Notes: generated by a model from the letters alone, not told the origin. 64,000 bases of DNA from Theropithecus gelada (GCF_003255815.1 NC_037689.1:27693527-27757526), one strand, 5' to 3'. Shown: positions 50,417 to 61,857, counted from the first letter of the stretch. A program made the numbers and translations.

Positions 50417-52577
50417 TGCACTGCTTCTTGGTTGATAGAGTTAAGAAAACAAGCAAGCAACCAAAAACAAAAACTCCTAACCCAAAGGTTGTGATTTGTG
50501 GACTGTATAAACATGCAGGGCTGTAGCTTTGAACTCTCACCAGCAAAATTCTAAGGTTTACACATAGTGGGGAGATCGCTTCTACTTTTTCAGTCACTAT
50601 TAGATTTCTGATTCCCTTGTCAAGACCATATGGGCATAATGCTTCAAAACGCCTAAAGAACGAAACAAGTAGAACTGGGTTTATTATCAGGTTTGGATTA
50701 CTTTTTCACTGAATAGCATTTTTCACATATTTACATTCCTCGAATTTTAATTCAATACTGAATCACAATGAAACGGCCACACTGTTTGTGGTCTCCAGCC
50801 ACACAATTGTACATACGGGGCTCTGCAGTCAGGGAGGCTATTGATTGTTTCTCATGGGTGGCCTCAATCTGTCCAACTCCTATATGAGGCGGCCTTCTAT
50901 TTGAAGTGCATTCATTGTTGCCAAGGCTAGCTCTATAAAATCACCAGACTCTAGCACATCCAAGGTATTATGAAAGCAATTTTAACCCTTTGTCCTGTTT
51001 TCGGGGTTTTTTTCTCCCCGTTTTTGTCTTCCTTTCTTTTTGGTTTTTGTTTGAATAGTTCGTTATGAGAAAGATATCAACCCAGGTGGCTGCTCAAATG
51101 AGAACCCTAATTGCTTTTGAGAGCTCTTATTCATCTCACACACACACAAAGAGGGACTGTTAGGCACGGAGACAGCTCAGAGCACCCCATGGAAGTACAG
51201 CGTCCAAATGTCAGTTTAACTCCTTGAATCACATTCAGACCTGGACTTTATGAGATAATTGTGAGGTCTGTCACCATAACGACAAGGGCAATATGCCAGA
51301 AACCACTAATATAATGAAGCACAGTCCTTTAATTTCTTGCTCTGGGCTGTTCTTTGTAATCTCAATGACAATTTGTAATCTCAGTGACACACAACCCTGG
51401 TCTGGTTTTTCATGACACTCTAACTTAGACTATCTGGCATTTATATGGAGAAAGAGAAATCTGATAGATGCAATACAATTTTGGAGATCATTACATTAAT
51501 GTCGTTGTTTATTTAGTATTTTCAGCCAAATCTTAGTGAAAAATGTTTTCCAGGGATTGAAGTTAAAAAAAAAAAAAGGAAGAAGAAGAAATTTCTCCAT
51601 AAAAGAAATTTATCACACTCTCCACGAAGAACTTTATACAAAGGACACACTCTAGTTTCTACATTAGATACATCTGTCATTCCCACAAATTAACTTCCTT
51701 TCTTCCTTTCTTTCCAGGTATATTTTATTCTCTGTTGTTTTTCTCCTCATATGGCATATGGAAATGCTAACTGGGAAATGTGATAGTACTGTGGCATACT
51801 TTAGTCTGGTTATTCTTCCTAGGAAATCTGAATTTGAAATCTATAGACATAAAACTATTCATGTTTTACTAACATTAGGTTAACATATTAAATATTATTG
51901 TGTCTACAGACTTTCATTTTTTTTTACTAAAAAAAGGAAATTTTTAAAAATACAAACATGTTCATCTCTAATGTAGCTAGAATCATCTGACTACATTTTG
52001 CCATTTGATTGCAGCGAATATTGGAAGAAAAGAACATCCAAATTTACGTTAAGGAAATGGATTCTAAACAATGAAATCCAACCATTGTATGAACTATCCC
52101 CTGCTTGTATATTAACCATTATCAAGTTTTTCTTTGAAAACTCAAAAAAGTTGCTAATATCTTAAGTCATTAAGGCAGAAAGAACCATTTTCTCTTTCAG
52201 TTTGCAAACTGGAACATAATAGTGTACTTAATTCTATTATTTTTCTATAGACTCATTCCTTTACAGATGATTCGGGTATAACATGCAACATTATATGCTC
52301 ATATTTATTTTCATCTGCAAATAAGCATTATAAAAAGTTAAGAAGGCGATATATGAAAATAATTAAAGTCATTTTTTATAGTTTTCTCTAGCCAGTAGAT
52401 GGCCCAATATATACAAGTGGAACACGTGATAAGTTGTTGCAAGAACTGCATTTGTAATATGAAAAATAAATTAAAATAAACGGGTTATAGAAAAGATCAT
52501 GCATGAGACACTATAAAACCCTCCTGGCAAATGTCTCTACACACTGCCCAAGAGGTACTGTTTTCTGTTCCAATGAG
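50417..52577. other. Repeat-poor intron next to the NLGN4X donor
   Basis: 2.2 kb without a recognised mobile element, directly downstream of the coding exon in the transcript. Holds only an A-run at 51567-51578. Intronic splicing control could lie here; inference only. Confidence 0.45.
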
Positions 52578-52588
52578 GTACTCACCAT
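52578..52588 (-). other. NLGN4X: Splice donor of NLGN4X first coding exon (alternative splice site A)
   Basis: Read on the minus strand the junction is GATG|GTGAGTAC, with the last exon base at 52586 and intron GT at 52585-52584. The exon stops after D157 plus one base. Neuroligin splice site A lies here, so the intron downstream may be followed by either an optional insert-A exon or the next constitutive exon. Neither is visible in this window. Confidence 0.92.
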
Positions 52589-53057
52589 CTTCCGTGGGCA
52601 CGTAGATGTTTAAGTAAAGGCAGTCTTCATTTTGATCTTGAACATAGGTCATCAAAGTATCCAAATTGGCAGTAAACCAGATGGGCAGCATGTCATGCAA
52701 TAAGGATCTCTCATCCAGGTGCTGAGGGCACACAGCAGCAAACTGAGTAGTATTTCGGATGCCAGTCCAGGAGGATGGGGGTTCTGGGGGCTGAAACCGC
52801 CTCTCTCCAGTGGGGGGTGAGGCATAGGGGACCCCTAAGTACTGTTCCACTGGACCCAAGATCTCACTGGGTAACGGTGTTTTTAGGCCCCGGATTTTGC
52901 CATAATTTGTGTTGACAACTGGATACTGTGCTTGGCTGTCAATGAGGGTGAATTTGATGGCAAGAGCAGTTATCCACAGGAGGACATTGGAGTTTAACAT
53001 GACGCAGACTGGGGTGAACAACAGAGGAAGCCATAACAGTCCCTGGGGCCGCGACAT
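52586..53057 (-). CDS. NLGN4X: Neuroligin 4, X-linked: first coding exon (residues 1-157)
   Basis: Encodes the N-terminus of a postsynaptic type I membrane adhesion protein. Neuroligins bind presynaptic neurexins through a catalytically dead carboxylesterase-like ectodomain. Seen: 157 codons plus one base from ATG at 53057. A hydrophobic stretch at about residues 5-38 is the signal peptide, with cleavage expected after S41 to leave QAQYP. The esterase fold begins near residue 45. N102 sits in an N-glycosylation sequon (NTT). C110 and C146 are the expected first disulfide pair, and C146 lies in the EDCLYLN family signature. R87 and G99, positions of reported autism-associated variants, carry the normal residues. 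The catalytic-region and transmembrane exons lie outside the window. The start is fixed by an in-frame TGA two codons upstream and an A at -3. R56, P93, T103, A107 and S118 are NLGN4X-like; as recalled, NLGN4Y differs at each of them. The reading frame is intact. Confidence 0.96.
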
Positions 53058-53060
53058 GGT

Positions 53061-53078
53061 TCAAATCTGCATCCACAT
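53061..53078 (-). other. Upstream ORF of 5 codons ending 3 bases before the NLGN4X ATG
   Basis: ATG at 53078 (and 53072) runs in the same frame as NLGN4X but ends at TGA 53063-53061. Only ACC separates that stop from the main ATG. This stop rules out N-terminal extension of NLGN4X within the exon, and the spacing could allow reinitiation interference. Confidence 0.5.
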
Positions 53079-53207
53079 CCGCAGCTGTCCCAGTGATGTG
53101 GCTCCAAGGAGACAAAGCCCAGAGGCGAGCCTGCAGAGAGATAGGGCTTTCCAGGGAGCAGAAGACCTGGGAGAGATTCTCAGACTGATCACAGACAGAG
53201 CCTGAGG

Positions 53208-53318
53208 TTAAGAACAAGCACAGCGGTTTTCTTGGCAGCCCATTGCAAGGGGGCAGCCCTCCCTTAATCCTGAAACTGGATTCCAGCAACTGCAATGCTC
53301 CAAGGAAGCTGTGACCAT
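53208..53318 (-). other. Upstream ORF of 36 codons in the NLGN4X 5' UTR
   Basis: An ATG at 53318 opens a frame that ends at TAA (53210-53208), with a second in-frame ATG at 53243. It lies wholly upstream of the NLGN4X start and does not overlap it. It could lower translation of the main ORF. The peptide resembles nothing I recognise. Confidence 0.5.
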
Positions 53319-53345
53319 TTAACACCTCCAGGGACAATTTCTCAT
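53319..53345 (-). other. Upstream ORF of 8 codons in the NLGN4X 5' UTR
   Basis: ATG at 53345, stop TAA at 53321-53319, one base before the ATG of the 36-codon uORF. It is a minimal uORF with a possible translational role only. Confidence 0.4.
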
Positions 53346-53362
53346 GAAAACTCCAAGGCAGC

Positions 53363-53385
53363 CTAAAAGAGGAAGAAAGCAGACA
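53363..53385 (-). other. NLGN4X: Splice acceptor of NLGN4X first coding exon
   Basis: On the minus strand a C/T-rich tract (CTTTCTTCCTCTTTTAG) ends with AG at 53364-53363. It has the right polarity and distance for the 5' UTR exon. No competing AG lies in the tract. Confidence 0.8.
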
Positions 53386-53540
53386 AGAATAATGAAGCCA
53401 TACAATGACCACCTAGAACACTGGCTGGCTCTTCCATGAAATCCACAACATCTCTCTAAGAAATTCCTATTCATTTGTATAGGAATGTGTATAGTGCCAT
53501 CTCCACATAGTAGGCAAGAGCAAGAACATCACCTGTCTTT

Positions 53541-53822
53541 GTTTTTTTTTTCAGAGATGGTGTCTTGCTATATTGCCCAAGATACAATGCAGTAGTGCTA
53601 TCATAGTTCACTGCAGCCTCCAACTCCTGGGCTCAACCCATCCTCCTGCCTCACCCTCCCGAGTAGCTGGGACTACAGGTATGCACCACTATGTCCGGCT
53701 AATTCATTGGATATTTTTGTAGACGTCGGGTCTCCCTATGTTGTCCAGGCTGGCCTCAAGGGATCCTCCCCCTCAACCTTTCAAAGTGTTGGGATTACGG
53801 ACATGAGTCACCACGCCTAGCA
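53541..53822 (-). mobile_element. Alu (AluJ-like)
   Basis: Diverged full-length reverse Alu, 180 bases upstream of the NLGN4X exon. It lies in the sense direction of the transcript. Confidence 0.93.
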
Positions 53823-55167
53823 GCCACCACTTGTCTTAATTCCTGCTGTACATCCTATCACCATGAACAATGCCTGACATTTAGAAAACATTAAACAAAT
53901 CTGTGTTGAATGAACAAACAGATGTTCAAGAGTTATACAGGTTATGCAGATTATGGTAACGACACCTCCCAGTTTTGCTATTGTTTACCAGACTGGTTAT
54001 CAATACATGGGTACTTCCAAAACACTGTTTCTCAAATGTTTAAGGAAACTGTCACATTTTCCTAAGGAGACATGCATGGAGCTCTGAAAGTTTTCCAGTA
54101 GGAGGAAAATGGAAGTATGCATCCAAGTCAATCTGGCATCATGATGTGGATATTTATCAGGTCACAAAGGGAACATCATCAAATGAAAAGAGTGTAGACT
54201 TTGGACACAAATTCTCCTTGGTCTGGTCAAGTGCATATATATTTAGGCTACATACTTCACTGCTCTGAATCTCAGCTTCCTTGTAAAAAACTATACAAGA
54301 TGGTGCATTTCAAATACATGCTGTAGTGCTAGTCTCCTGAAGACTTCATTCATAATTAAAAGTGTTGATACGATTATCCTGACTTTCCAGTAATCCATTG
54401 CATGCCTTAGAGGGTATCCTCTTCACTCTTTAGCCCATTTAAAAAGCTGAGGCTACATTTGAGTTACTTTCCCAGTGAGCCTGGAGTCAACTTTTAAAGG
54501 GTAACCACCTCAGTTTGTCTCTACATGGATAATATGACTATCCCTAGAGAAATCGCTGCTCCTGTGACAATAAAAGAATGCTGTGCAGCAATAGACAGTA
54601 TGTTAAATGACCCCCTAATAACGGAAAACATTTCACTAGGTGTCACAAGGAGGGTGCCTTTAGAGAGTTCTTCATCTCAAAGTACGCATATGTGTTTCTA
54701 AGGATTTTGTGGGTTATTCAGAGCATTTGCATCAGAAAATAATTATCTGTTTCATTTAAGTAATCAGATGAACAGAATACATCACATGGCTTTTTTTTTA
54801 AAATAAAACATATTGGAGCTGGATCTGTCACAGAACAATAATACCAACAGGGGGAAATTCCACAGTACATGCCATCCTGGGAAAAGTTCACCAGAGATGG
54901 ATGAATATGCACTGAAAATCTGGATTGTAACTTTGAAAGTGACAAATAGCATCTCACCAAATGGCTGATTTAGGTGTTTGCTTCTATCTTTGAATTCTAC
55001 TGTAGACATTTGGATGTCTGCCATACAGCAATCCCATTTCTGAATAATTAAGAGACAGACAAGAAAAACAAAGAGGTGATGTTGTGTTTGGTTGATTCTT
55101 TCCTGAAAGATTTTTAACTAGAGGTAGCTGCTACTTTCAGAGCCTTCCCCAAGAGAACAGGTGAAAT
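53823..55167. other. Intronic sequence, possible MIR
   Basis: 54345-54500 (agcccatttaaaaagctgag then tttgagttactttcccagt) may be a decayed MIR. Otherwise nothing. Confidence 0.4.
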
Positions 55168-55176
55168 CATCAACTT

Positions 55177-55632
55177 TTTTTTTTAACTTTTATTTTGGTT
55201 TCAGGGGTAGCTGTGCAAGTTTGCCATACAGGTAAACTTTTGTCACAGGGGTCAGTTGTACTGATTATTTCATCACCCAGGTAATAGGCCTAGTACCCAA
55301 TAAATATTTTTCCTAATCCTCTACCTCCTCCCACCGCCCACCCTCCAATATGCTGCTTTTTCTATTGTTTCCTTCTTTGTGTTCATGAGTTCTCATCTTT
55401 AGCTCCCACTTGTAAGTGGGAATATGCAGTATGTGGTTTACTTTTCCTGCATTAGTTTGCTAAGGATAATAGTCTCTGCTTCCATCCATGTTCCTGCAAA
55501 GGACATAATCTCGTTCTTTTTTATCACTACATAGTATTCTATGGTATATATGAACCATATTTTCTTTATCCAGTCTACCACTGATGGGCCTTTAGGTTGA
55601 TTCCATGTCTTTGCTATTGTGAGCAGTGAGGC
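55177..55632 (-). mobile_element. L1 (L1PB/L1PA-age) 3' end with target duplication
   Basis: Reverse L1 3' UTR and ORF2 tail (tagctcccacttgtaagtgg, ccatgttcctgcaaaggaca), flanked by catcaactt at 55168-55176 and 55633-55641. Confidence 0.92.
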
Positions 55633-55641
55633 CATCAACTT

Positions 55642-56504
55642 GTAATTCAGATGAACCTGAGTCCTGGGATGCTACCTCTGTGAGCTGAGGGAAGCAAGTC
55701 AACCTCTGCAGACTGCAAAAAGGTAAAATGGTGTGCTCCACCTGGTTCATGGAGCTGTGCAGAGCAGGAAGGGAGCCTACAGGCAAAAGTTGAATAGCAC
55801 AGAAGATGCCCAGTCAACATATACAACATGCTGCAATGTTCAACACAGACCTGCCCAAAAGATTCCTGGGTACAGAGACACAAGGTGCTATCAACTCACT
55901 GTTAGTGCTGAGTAGGCTGACAGCAGGTCATTCAAATTCTTTAGGACTCACTTTACCAGTCTACTATTTGCGATTTTACATGCTATCACACTTAGTCCCA
56001 CGTAGCTGTAAAGTATTTGGTTTTACATACTATCTCATTTAATCCCAAGTATTTAAAAGCTACTTGGGACAAAATGAGATAGTATGTATCCTCAAGGTAT
56101 TGCATAGTCCCTGAAACACAGAGCTCAATAAATGTAGAATTCAGTGGGTAGACTTCTTCCAAGGTATATAAAGTTAGTTCCATGAGGAATTCCAGCCCAC
56201 GTCTTAAAAGTCTTAAACTCAATGTGAATGAGACTATGAGCCACATATTGGTTATGACTGAACCAGCTGTATGATCAAATCCCTCCTCTGTCTAAATCTG
56301 CATCCCACAAAGTCCTGATGGGCAGTGAGCGATTATGAAGCAGCAGCAACCTAAGAAGACGGGCCCAAGGGCATCTGTCCACTTACTAGTTCTAGATCGG
56401 GCATTCACAATATTCACAGGTTGAGAGCTATCTTTTTTTACTCCCTCGTTTTTTGAAATTTGGCTAATTTGCACAAAATTACTATAATCTAAAGCCCAAG
56501 TATT
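55642..56504. other. Intronic sequence with a direct plus inverted repeat
   Basis: Contains the hairpin at 56025-56087. Otherwise nothing recognised. Confidence 0.5.
56025..56087. repeat. Inverted repeat, 27-base arms (25 matches), 9-base loop
   Basis: Arms 56025-56051 and 56061-56087. The left arm resembles the MIR core (ttacat..tatctcatttaat), and a diverged direct copy lies at 55974-56003. Confidence 0.88.
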
Positions 56505-56637
56505 TTGCAGTATCCCTGACCTCTACTCACTGGACGAAAGTGGCACCTCCTACCCAGTTTTAACTATGGAAAATGTCTCTAGATAGTGCTAGATAGCCCG
56601 GGGGCCAAAACCACCCTCAAGTAAGAATTACTGGTTT
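56505..56637 (+). mobile_element. hAT-Charlie (MER20-like) right half
   Basis: tccctgacctctactcactg, aaaatgtctctagatagtgc, gggggccaaaaccaccctca. Confidence 0.7.
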
Positions 56638-58196
56638 AAGCCATCAAGTATAAAATTATAGTGGCTGTGTAAATGATTAAGTATCAGTAGGTATATTTAG
56701 CGAATATAACTAGTGCTGTCATGTACGTTGTCTGTGTGTGTAAACATAGTTACATTCAAAAAATTGGCAACTTGTAAATTTCTAGCATTACAAGCAATGT
56801 TGATATTGAAGATATCAATATTTCTTACTGATATCAATCAAATGTACATTATCATCATTAAAGAATCACTGTAAATTTAACCAACCTATATCCTTGTGGG
56901 CAAAATAATAAAAGATCTCCCATGTGAGTTTCAAAAACTGAAAAGGATTTCACAAAGGATGAAATGTGGTTATTGATAGTTATTCACAAATAGGTAGATT
57001 TTTAATATTCCTAAGATAAAGAGGATATACTACAAAATGAATTCTAAAATTTTTAATGGATAAAAAATGTTAATAAAAAGGTGAAAACTAACTTCATTAA
57101 ATATATACATATACTTTGGGAGTGAAGAAGGGCTATATAGCATTTATTCTCTGCAAAGACTGCATAAAATAATATCTCAGAATGGCATTTTGACTGATTT
57201 ATAACTTGATTGGGTATTTTCAATGATTCTCTGCAGGGCAGTTATTCTGACTCAGGTTGCAATTAAGGCAAGGCTCGCACTATTAGGCCTATCAGAATTT
57301 AAAGTGTTCAGAATAAAAATTGTAATACATTTCTCCCCTAAGTATGCATTCCTTAAATTGAGATTGGTTTAATTTTAAGATACATATTTAATTAAGGTGA
57401 GCCCTGATAACAGGTATTTTGGTATTTTGACCTTAAAATGAATAAAATCACATCTCCTGAGTGTTTATGGCCTTGTCTTTCAAAGGCTTGTAATATATTA
57501 GAAAACAGGAAGCTTTGTAGATGCATTAAAAAAAAATAGGATAACTGACAAAGAGCACCCTTCCCTGTGTTTTACTTCCAGCCACGCTGAACATCTGGGC
57601 CCACTGAGATGTCTGCTGCCAGGAGGTTTCTGAGAACAAGAAGCACTTGAGACATCCGCTTCCATCTCACATTCATTATGGAGCATCCAGAAAACAAAAG
57701 CAACAGAAGCTGATCCTTGCCCAAATTACTGGGCTTGTACAATAATCCTTCTATACCGCTCACTAAGAAAGTCTAGAAGAGCTTTTCCCAAAACTCTGCA
57801 CAAGCTACATACATCTCTGGCTTCCCTTTTCTTTTGTGTCTAGTGAAGACAACATTTTAGGGTACCTGAGTGGGATGTGGCTTATCTTTTGTTCTAAAGC
57901 CCAAAGCTCTAAGCTGATACCAACAAGAACGACCACTCTCCACACATGGCCATGCATTCATGCACACACACGTCCTCCATCCCTGCTCAACATCCATCCA
58001 ACACCAGCAATCTGCCAGTTTGTCTATTTTTGTACATGTAGATATTTTAATATTCTGGTCTTTATTTCCTCTCCTACACAAAGGAGATTACAATCTAATT
58101 TGGTTTTTGTCAAATCTTAAAAGTTCTTTGCACAGTCACCTATGCAGTTTCTATTAAATCTAAAAATCAAATCCCATTTAAAAATCCACCATTTTT
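56638..58196. other. Intronic sequence, no recognised element
   Basis: A/T-rich. Nothing recognised. Confidence 0.5.
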
Positions 58197-58939
58197 CACC
58201 AAAGAAATGCAAATCAAAACCACAATGAGATACCATCTCACACTAGTCAGAATGGCTATCCATAAAACATCAAAAAACAACAGATGCTGTTGAGGCTGCA
58301 GAGAAAAGAGAAGGCTATATATACTGTTGGTAAGAACATCAATTAGTTCAGCCATTGTGTAAAGCAGTATGGAGATTTCTCAAGGAACTTAAAAGAGGAA
58401 CTACCATTCGACCTAGCAATCCCATTACTGGGTATACACACAAAGGAAAATAAATTGTTCTACCAAAAAGACACATGGACATGTATGCTCATCACAGCAC
58501 TATTCACAATAGCAAAGACATGGAATCAATCTGAGAGTCCATCAACGGTGAATTGAATAAAGAAAATGTGATGCATATATACCATGGATTACTATGCAGC
58601 CATAAAAACAAATAAAATCATGTCCTTTGCAGCAACATGAATGCAGCTGGAAGCCATTATTTTGAGCGAATTAGTGCAGAAACAGAAAATCAAGTACCAC
58701 ATGTTCTTACTTAGAAGCGGGAACTAAACATTGGGTACTCATGGACATAAAGCAATAACAGAAACTCAGGACTACTACAGTGGGGAGAGGGAGGGGGAAA
58801 AGGTAGAAAAACTACCTGTTGGGTGCTGCACTCCATACCTGTGTGACAGAATCAATTGTACCTCAAACCTCAGCACCATCCAATACAGTCAGGTAAAAAA
58901 CCCTGCACATATATCCCATGAATCAAAAAAAAAAAAAAA
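58197..58939 (+). mobile_element. L1 (L1PB/L1MA-age) ORF2 end and 3' UTR
   Basis: aaatgcaaatcaaaaccaca, aatcccattactgggtatac, aactacctgttgggtgctgc, then a poly-A. 5'-truncated with broken frames. Confidence 0.93.
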
Positions 58940-59092
58940 GTTGAAATTTTAAAAAATTGTCAAATAAATACTGAATATGTTCAAGGTAAAAATAAATAAA
59001 TAAAATGTTACTGGTATACACACACACACAAAATTTACCATTGTGAACCATTATCTTTACTATATATTAAGCAATGGGAGAGTAAAAATGTG

Positions 59093-59226
59093 GCCAGGCA
59101 TGGTGGCACATGCCTGTATTGCCAGGCAATCAGGAGGCTGAGCCAGGAGCATCATTTGAACTCAGGAGTTTGAGTTTAGCCTGGGCAAACTAGCAAGACC
59201 CCGTCTCTTAAAAAAAAAAAAAAAAA
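59093..59226 (+). mobile_element. Free left Alu monomer (FLAM/FAM-like)
   Basis: A single arm (ggccaggcatggtggcacat ... agcaagaccccgtctct) with an A tail. Confidence 0.85.
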
Positions 59227-59607
59227 GATGCCAAATGTACTATCTTCAAGACAGTCTTTCACCATATGGCAGCTCAAAGTGTCAACTTCATCACCTCCCT
59301 CACCATTTCTGTTCTTCCACTGAAGTTTAATGAGTCAGGAACATGCATGAGCCATAACTGTAGAAACCAGAATTTTCAGCAGGGGGCTTAGCAGAACCCA
59401 AACTAAACCCAAGGGTAAAGAGTTAATGGCTTATATGTCGCCCAGTCAAGACCAATTGGATAGGAGGATATTCCATAGATAGGAAAGACAAAGATAGCAT
59501 TAGGAATAGAGCATACATCTTTCTAGAGCAAACTATGTAGACAGAAAGATCCTATATTGACCAAAGAAATAAGACAACACCAAAACTTAGAAGTTGGCTT
59601 AGTCCAT
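59227..59607. other. Intronic sequence, no recognised element
   Basis: Nothing recognised. Confidence 0.5.
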
Positions 59608-59950
59608 TCAGGCTGCTGTAACAAAATACCATAGCCTGGGGGGCTTATAAACCACAGATATTCATTGCTCACAGTTCTGGAGGCTGGAAATACAAGATCA
59701 AGGCATGGTAGATTCAGTGTATGGTGAGGGCCCGCTTCCTAGAGGGCTGTATTTTCCTTATAACTTTGGAAAAGGGGGAAAGAGCAAGGAATTTCCCTGT
59801 GGTATCTTTTAAAATGTCATTAATGCCATTCTGGGGCATCCACCCTCATGATCTCATCAGCTCCAAAGGCCCTACCTCTTAGCACCATCACTTTGGGGTT
59901 ACAATGTCAACATGTGGATTCTGGAAAGACACAAGTCTTCAGACCATAGA
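59608..59950 (-). mobile_element. MaLR-type LTR
   Basis: Reverse LTR: tagtccattcaggctgctgt, tcacagttctggaggctgga, tgatctcatcagctccaaag, ttcagaccatag. Non-coding. Confidence 0.8.
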
Positions 59951-60146
59951 AGTATCCCGTAAAGATCACTATGCTAGCTAAGGGTACATAATGGGGTAAA
60001 GAAGGAGTTCCCGCCCACTAGAAGCTTACATTCTCATGAAGGTATCTATTCCTACCTGTGCTGCTTGTTTTCTTCAAGAAAAAGATGCTCTCCCCTCCAG
60101 GCATCCCCAGACAGTTCTGAGTGTGTGTTGTTTCCCTCCCCCATGT

Positions 60147-60240
60147 GTCCACATGTGTTCTCATCATTCAGCTCCCACTTACAAGTGAGAACGTGCAGTG
60201 TTTGAGTATCTGTTCCTGTGTTAGTTTGCTGAGGATAAAT
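60147..60240 (-). mobile_element. L1 3' fragment
   Basis: cagctcccacttacaagtga, tgtgttagtttgctgaggat. Confidence 0.75.
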
Positions 60241-60244
60241 AAGC

Positions 60245-60735
60245 CCCAATTATAATTGCAAAAAATATTGCCACAATCCAGATATCCATAAATAGGATAA
60301 TGAATAAATAAATGTTGGCATATTAAAACAGAAGGCTTCACAAAACAGTCAAAAATAAATAAAATACAGATATATGGAGGAAAATAGGAAAATCTCAAAC
60401 ATAAAAGGCAAGTCACAGAAGACTACAAAAAGTGTGATTTTATTTACATAATAGTAAAACCAAACAATATATTGCTCAGAGCTATGTTTGCCCTGAAATA
60501 TACAGCAAGGGCATTATGAAAACCGAATCTTGGGGAAGTAGATTTCACTGAGAGGTAGGAGAGAGGGAAGCAACTCACATTGGTATATAAAAACAGTGGG
60601 AATGTTCTTTTTCCTTGTCTGTCAGTAGGTACAATACCATGTATCTGATTATTTTTCACTCTTTAAAATGAATATCCATATACACGTTTTGATACACTTT
60701 TTATGACTATGATTATTTTACAATGAAAATTTAAT
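60245..60735 (+). mobile_element. Old L1 (L1ME-like) 3' end, tentative
   Basis: gatatccataaataggataa, acaaaacagtcaaaaataaa, ttacaatgaaaatttaatca match old L1 wording loosely. Confidence 0.4.
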
Positions 60736-61287
60736 CAAAAGATTCTCATCTGTATAAGTTTTACCCAATGACTTTATTTTCCCATGTGCTATCAAACTAT
60801 CTCGGATTTAAAAATTGAAGGGAAAATATACACTATTTTCTCCATGATTATGCAACAAGTCCAAGGCAACAGACCATCCACCCACATATTACACAGAAAA
60901 GCCCTGGGATCCTGCCAGCCATGGCAAGCACAGTTATGGCACCTGAGCCTGCTATAGCCCTGGTCACTAATTAGCCAAGTGCTCTCTGGCCCATCATTTA
61001 GTGCCCTCACCACCAACTCCCTCCACTGCAAAATGAAGGCTTGGGGCAGTGACCTCTTAAGTTGCTTTCACCACTACGACGCTCTAACATATCAGACTAT
61101 TATCTCCAAAGCAAACTCAGTATAGGAGCCCAGTGGGAACAGAAAGTCCTTCACTGAAGTAGCAAGGCATAACTGAAGCTAGACAATCCGTACTGCAGAA
61201 AATGGCAAGGTTTAGTGTGCCAGAAACAGTGAGAGTCAATGTAGCCTTCCAGCCTATCCTTTACAAATATTTCTTCCAGTTGCAGTC
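60736..61287. other. Intronic sequence, no recognised element
   Basis: Nothing recognised. Confidence 0.5.
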
Positions 61288-61628
61288 GGGGAGCTAGAGA
61301 GTAGAATGATGGCTACCAGCGGCTGGGAAGCGTAATGGGAGGGAGAGAGAAGTGGGGATGGTTAATGGACACAAAAATATAGACAGAATGAATAAGATGT
61401 AGTATTTGATAGCACAACAGGGTGTCTGCCGTGAACATTAATTTACTGCATATTTTTAAAGAACTAAAAGTATAATTGGAAAGTCTGTAACACAAAGAAA
61501 TAATAAATGCTTCAGGTGATGTATACTCCATTTATTCAAATGTGATTATTACACATATGTTTATATCAAAATATCTCATGTACCCACAAATACATACACC
61601 TACTAAGTACATGTAAAAATAAAATATG
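61288..61628 (+). mobile_element. L1 3' UTR (same type as at 214-1167)
   Basis: gagagtagaatgatggctac, gtatttgatagcacaacagg, atctcatgtacccacaaata. Confidence 0.85.
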
Positions 61629-61857
61629 TTTTCCAACACCAGATAACCTTTATTAGCAGGATATAAAAATGCCAGCATATTTTTCTTTACTTGAATTGTA
61701 CATGAGGATTTGAAATGAGTATTTACTGACTTTTTCCCAGAATTCACTGTACTAATTGTACTGTACAAATAATCTTCATTCTCCTCATATATAAGTGGAG
61801 CTATTTCATGAGTTTGTACTTGAACTTATTATACATAAAATTATATCTATATAATAA

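Larger units (their letters stand above)
53058..53362 (-). other. NLGN4X: NLGN4X 5' UTR part of the first coding exon
   Basis: The exon begins after a strong acceptor: a pyrimidine-rich run ending in TTTTAG, with the first exon base at 53362. The 305 transcribed bases before the ATG include three short upstream ORFs. The promoter and earlier non-coding exons are not recognised in the window. The acceptor position is inferred from the motif, not from a transcript. Confidence 0.82.

Noticed and set aside
52586..53057. NLGN4Y as the identity of the exon
   Set aside because: Residues recalled as Y-specific (Q56, S93, A103, S107, F118) are absent; X-type residues are present.
52939..53412. 157-codon frame overlapping the NLGN4X exon in another frame
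   Set aside because: Its ATG lies in the upstream intron, it crosses the acceptor, and it is a shadow of the real coding strand.
58197..58939. Active L1
   Set aside because: Truncated, with broken frames and no ORF1; cannot be functional.
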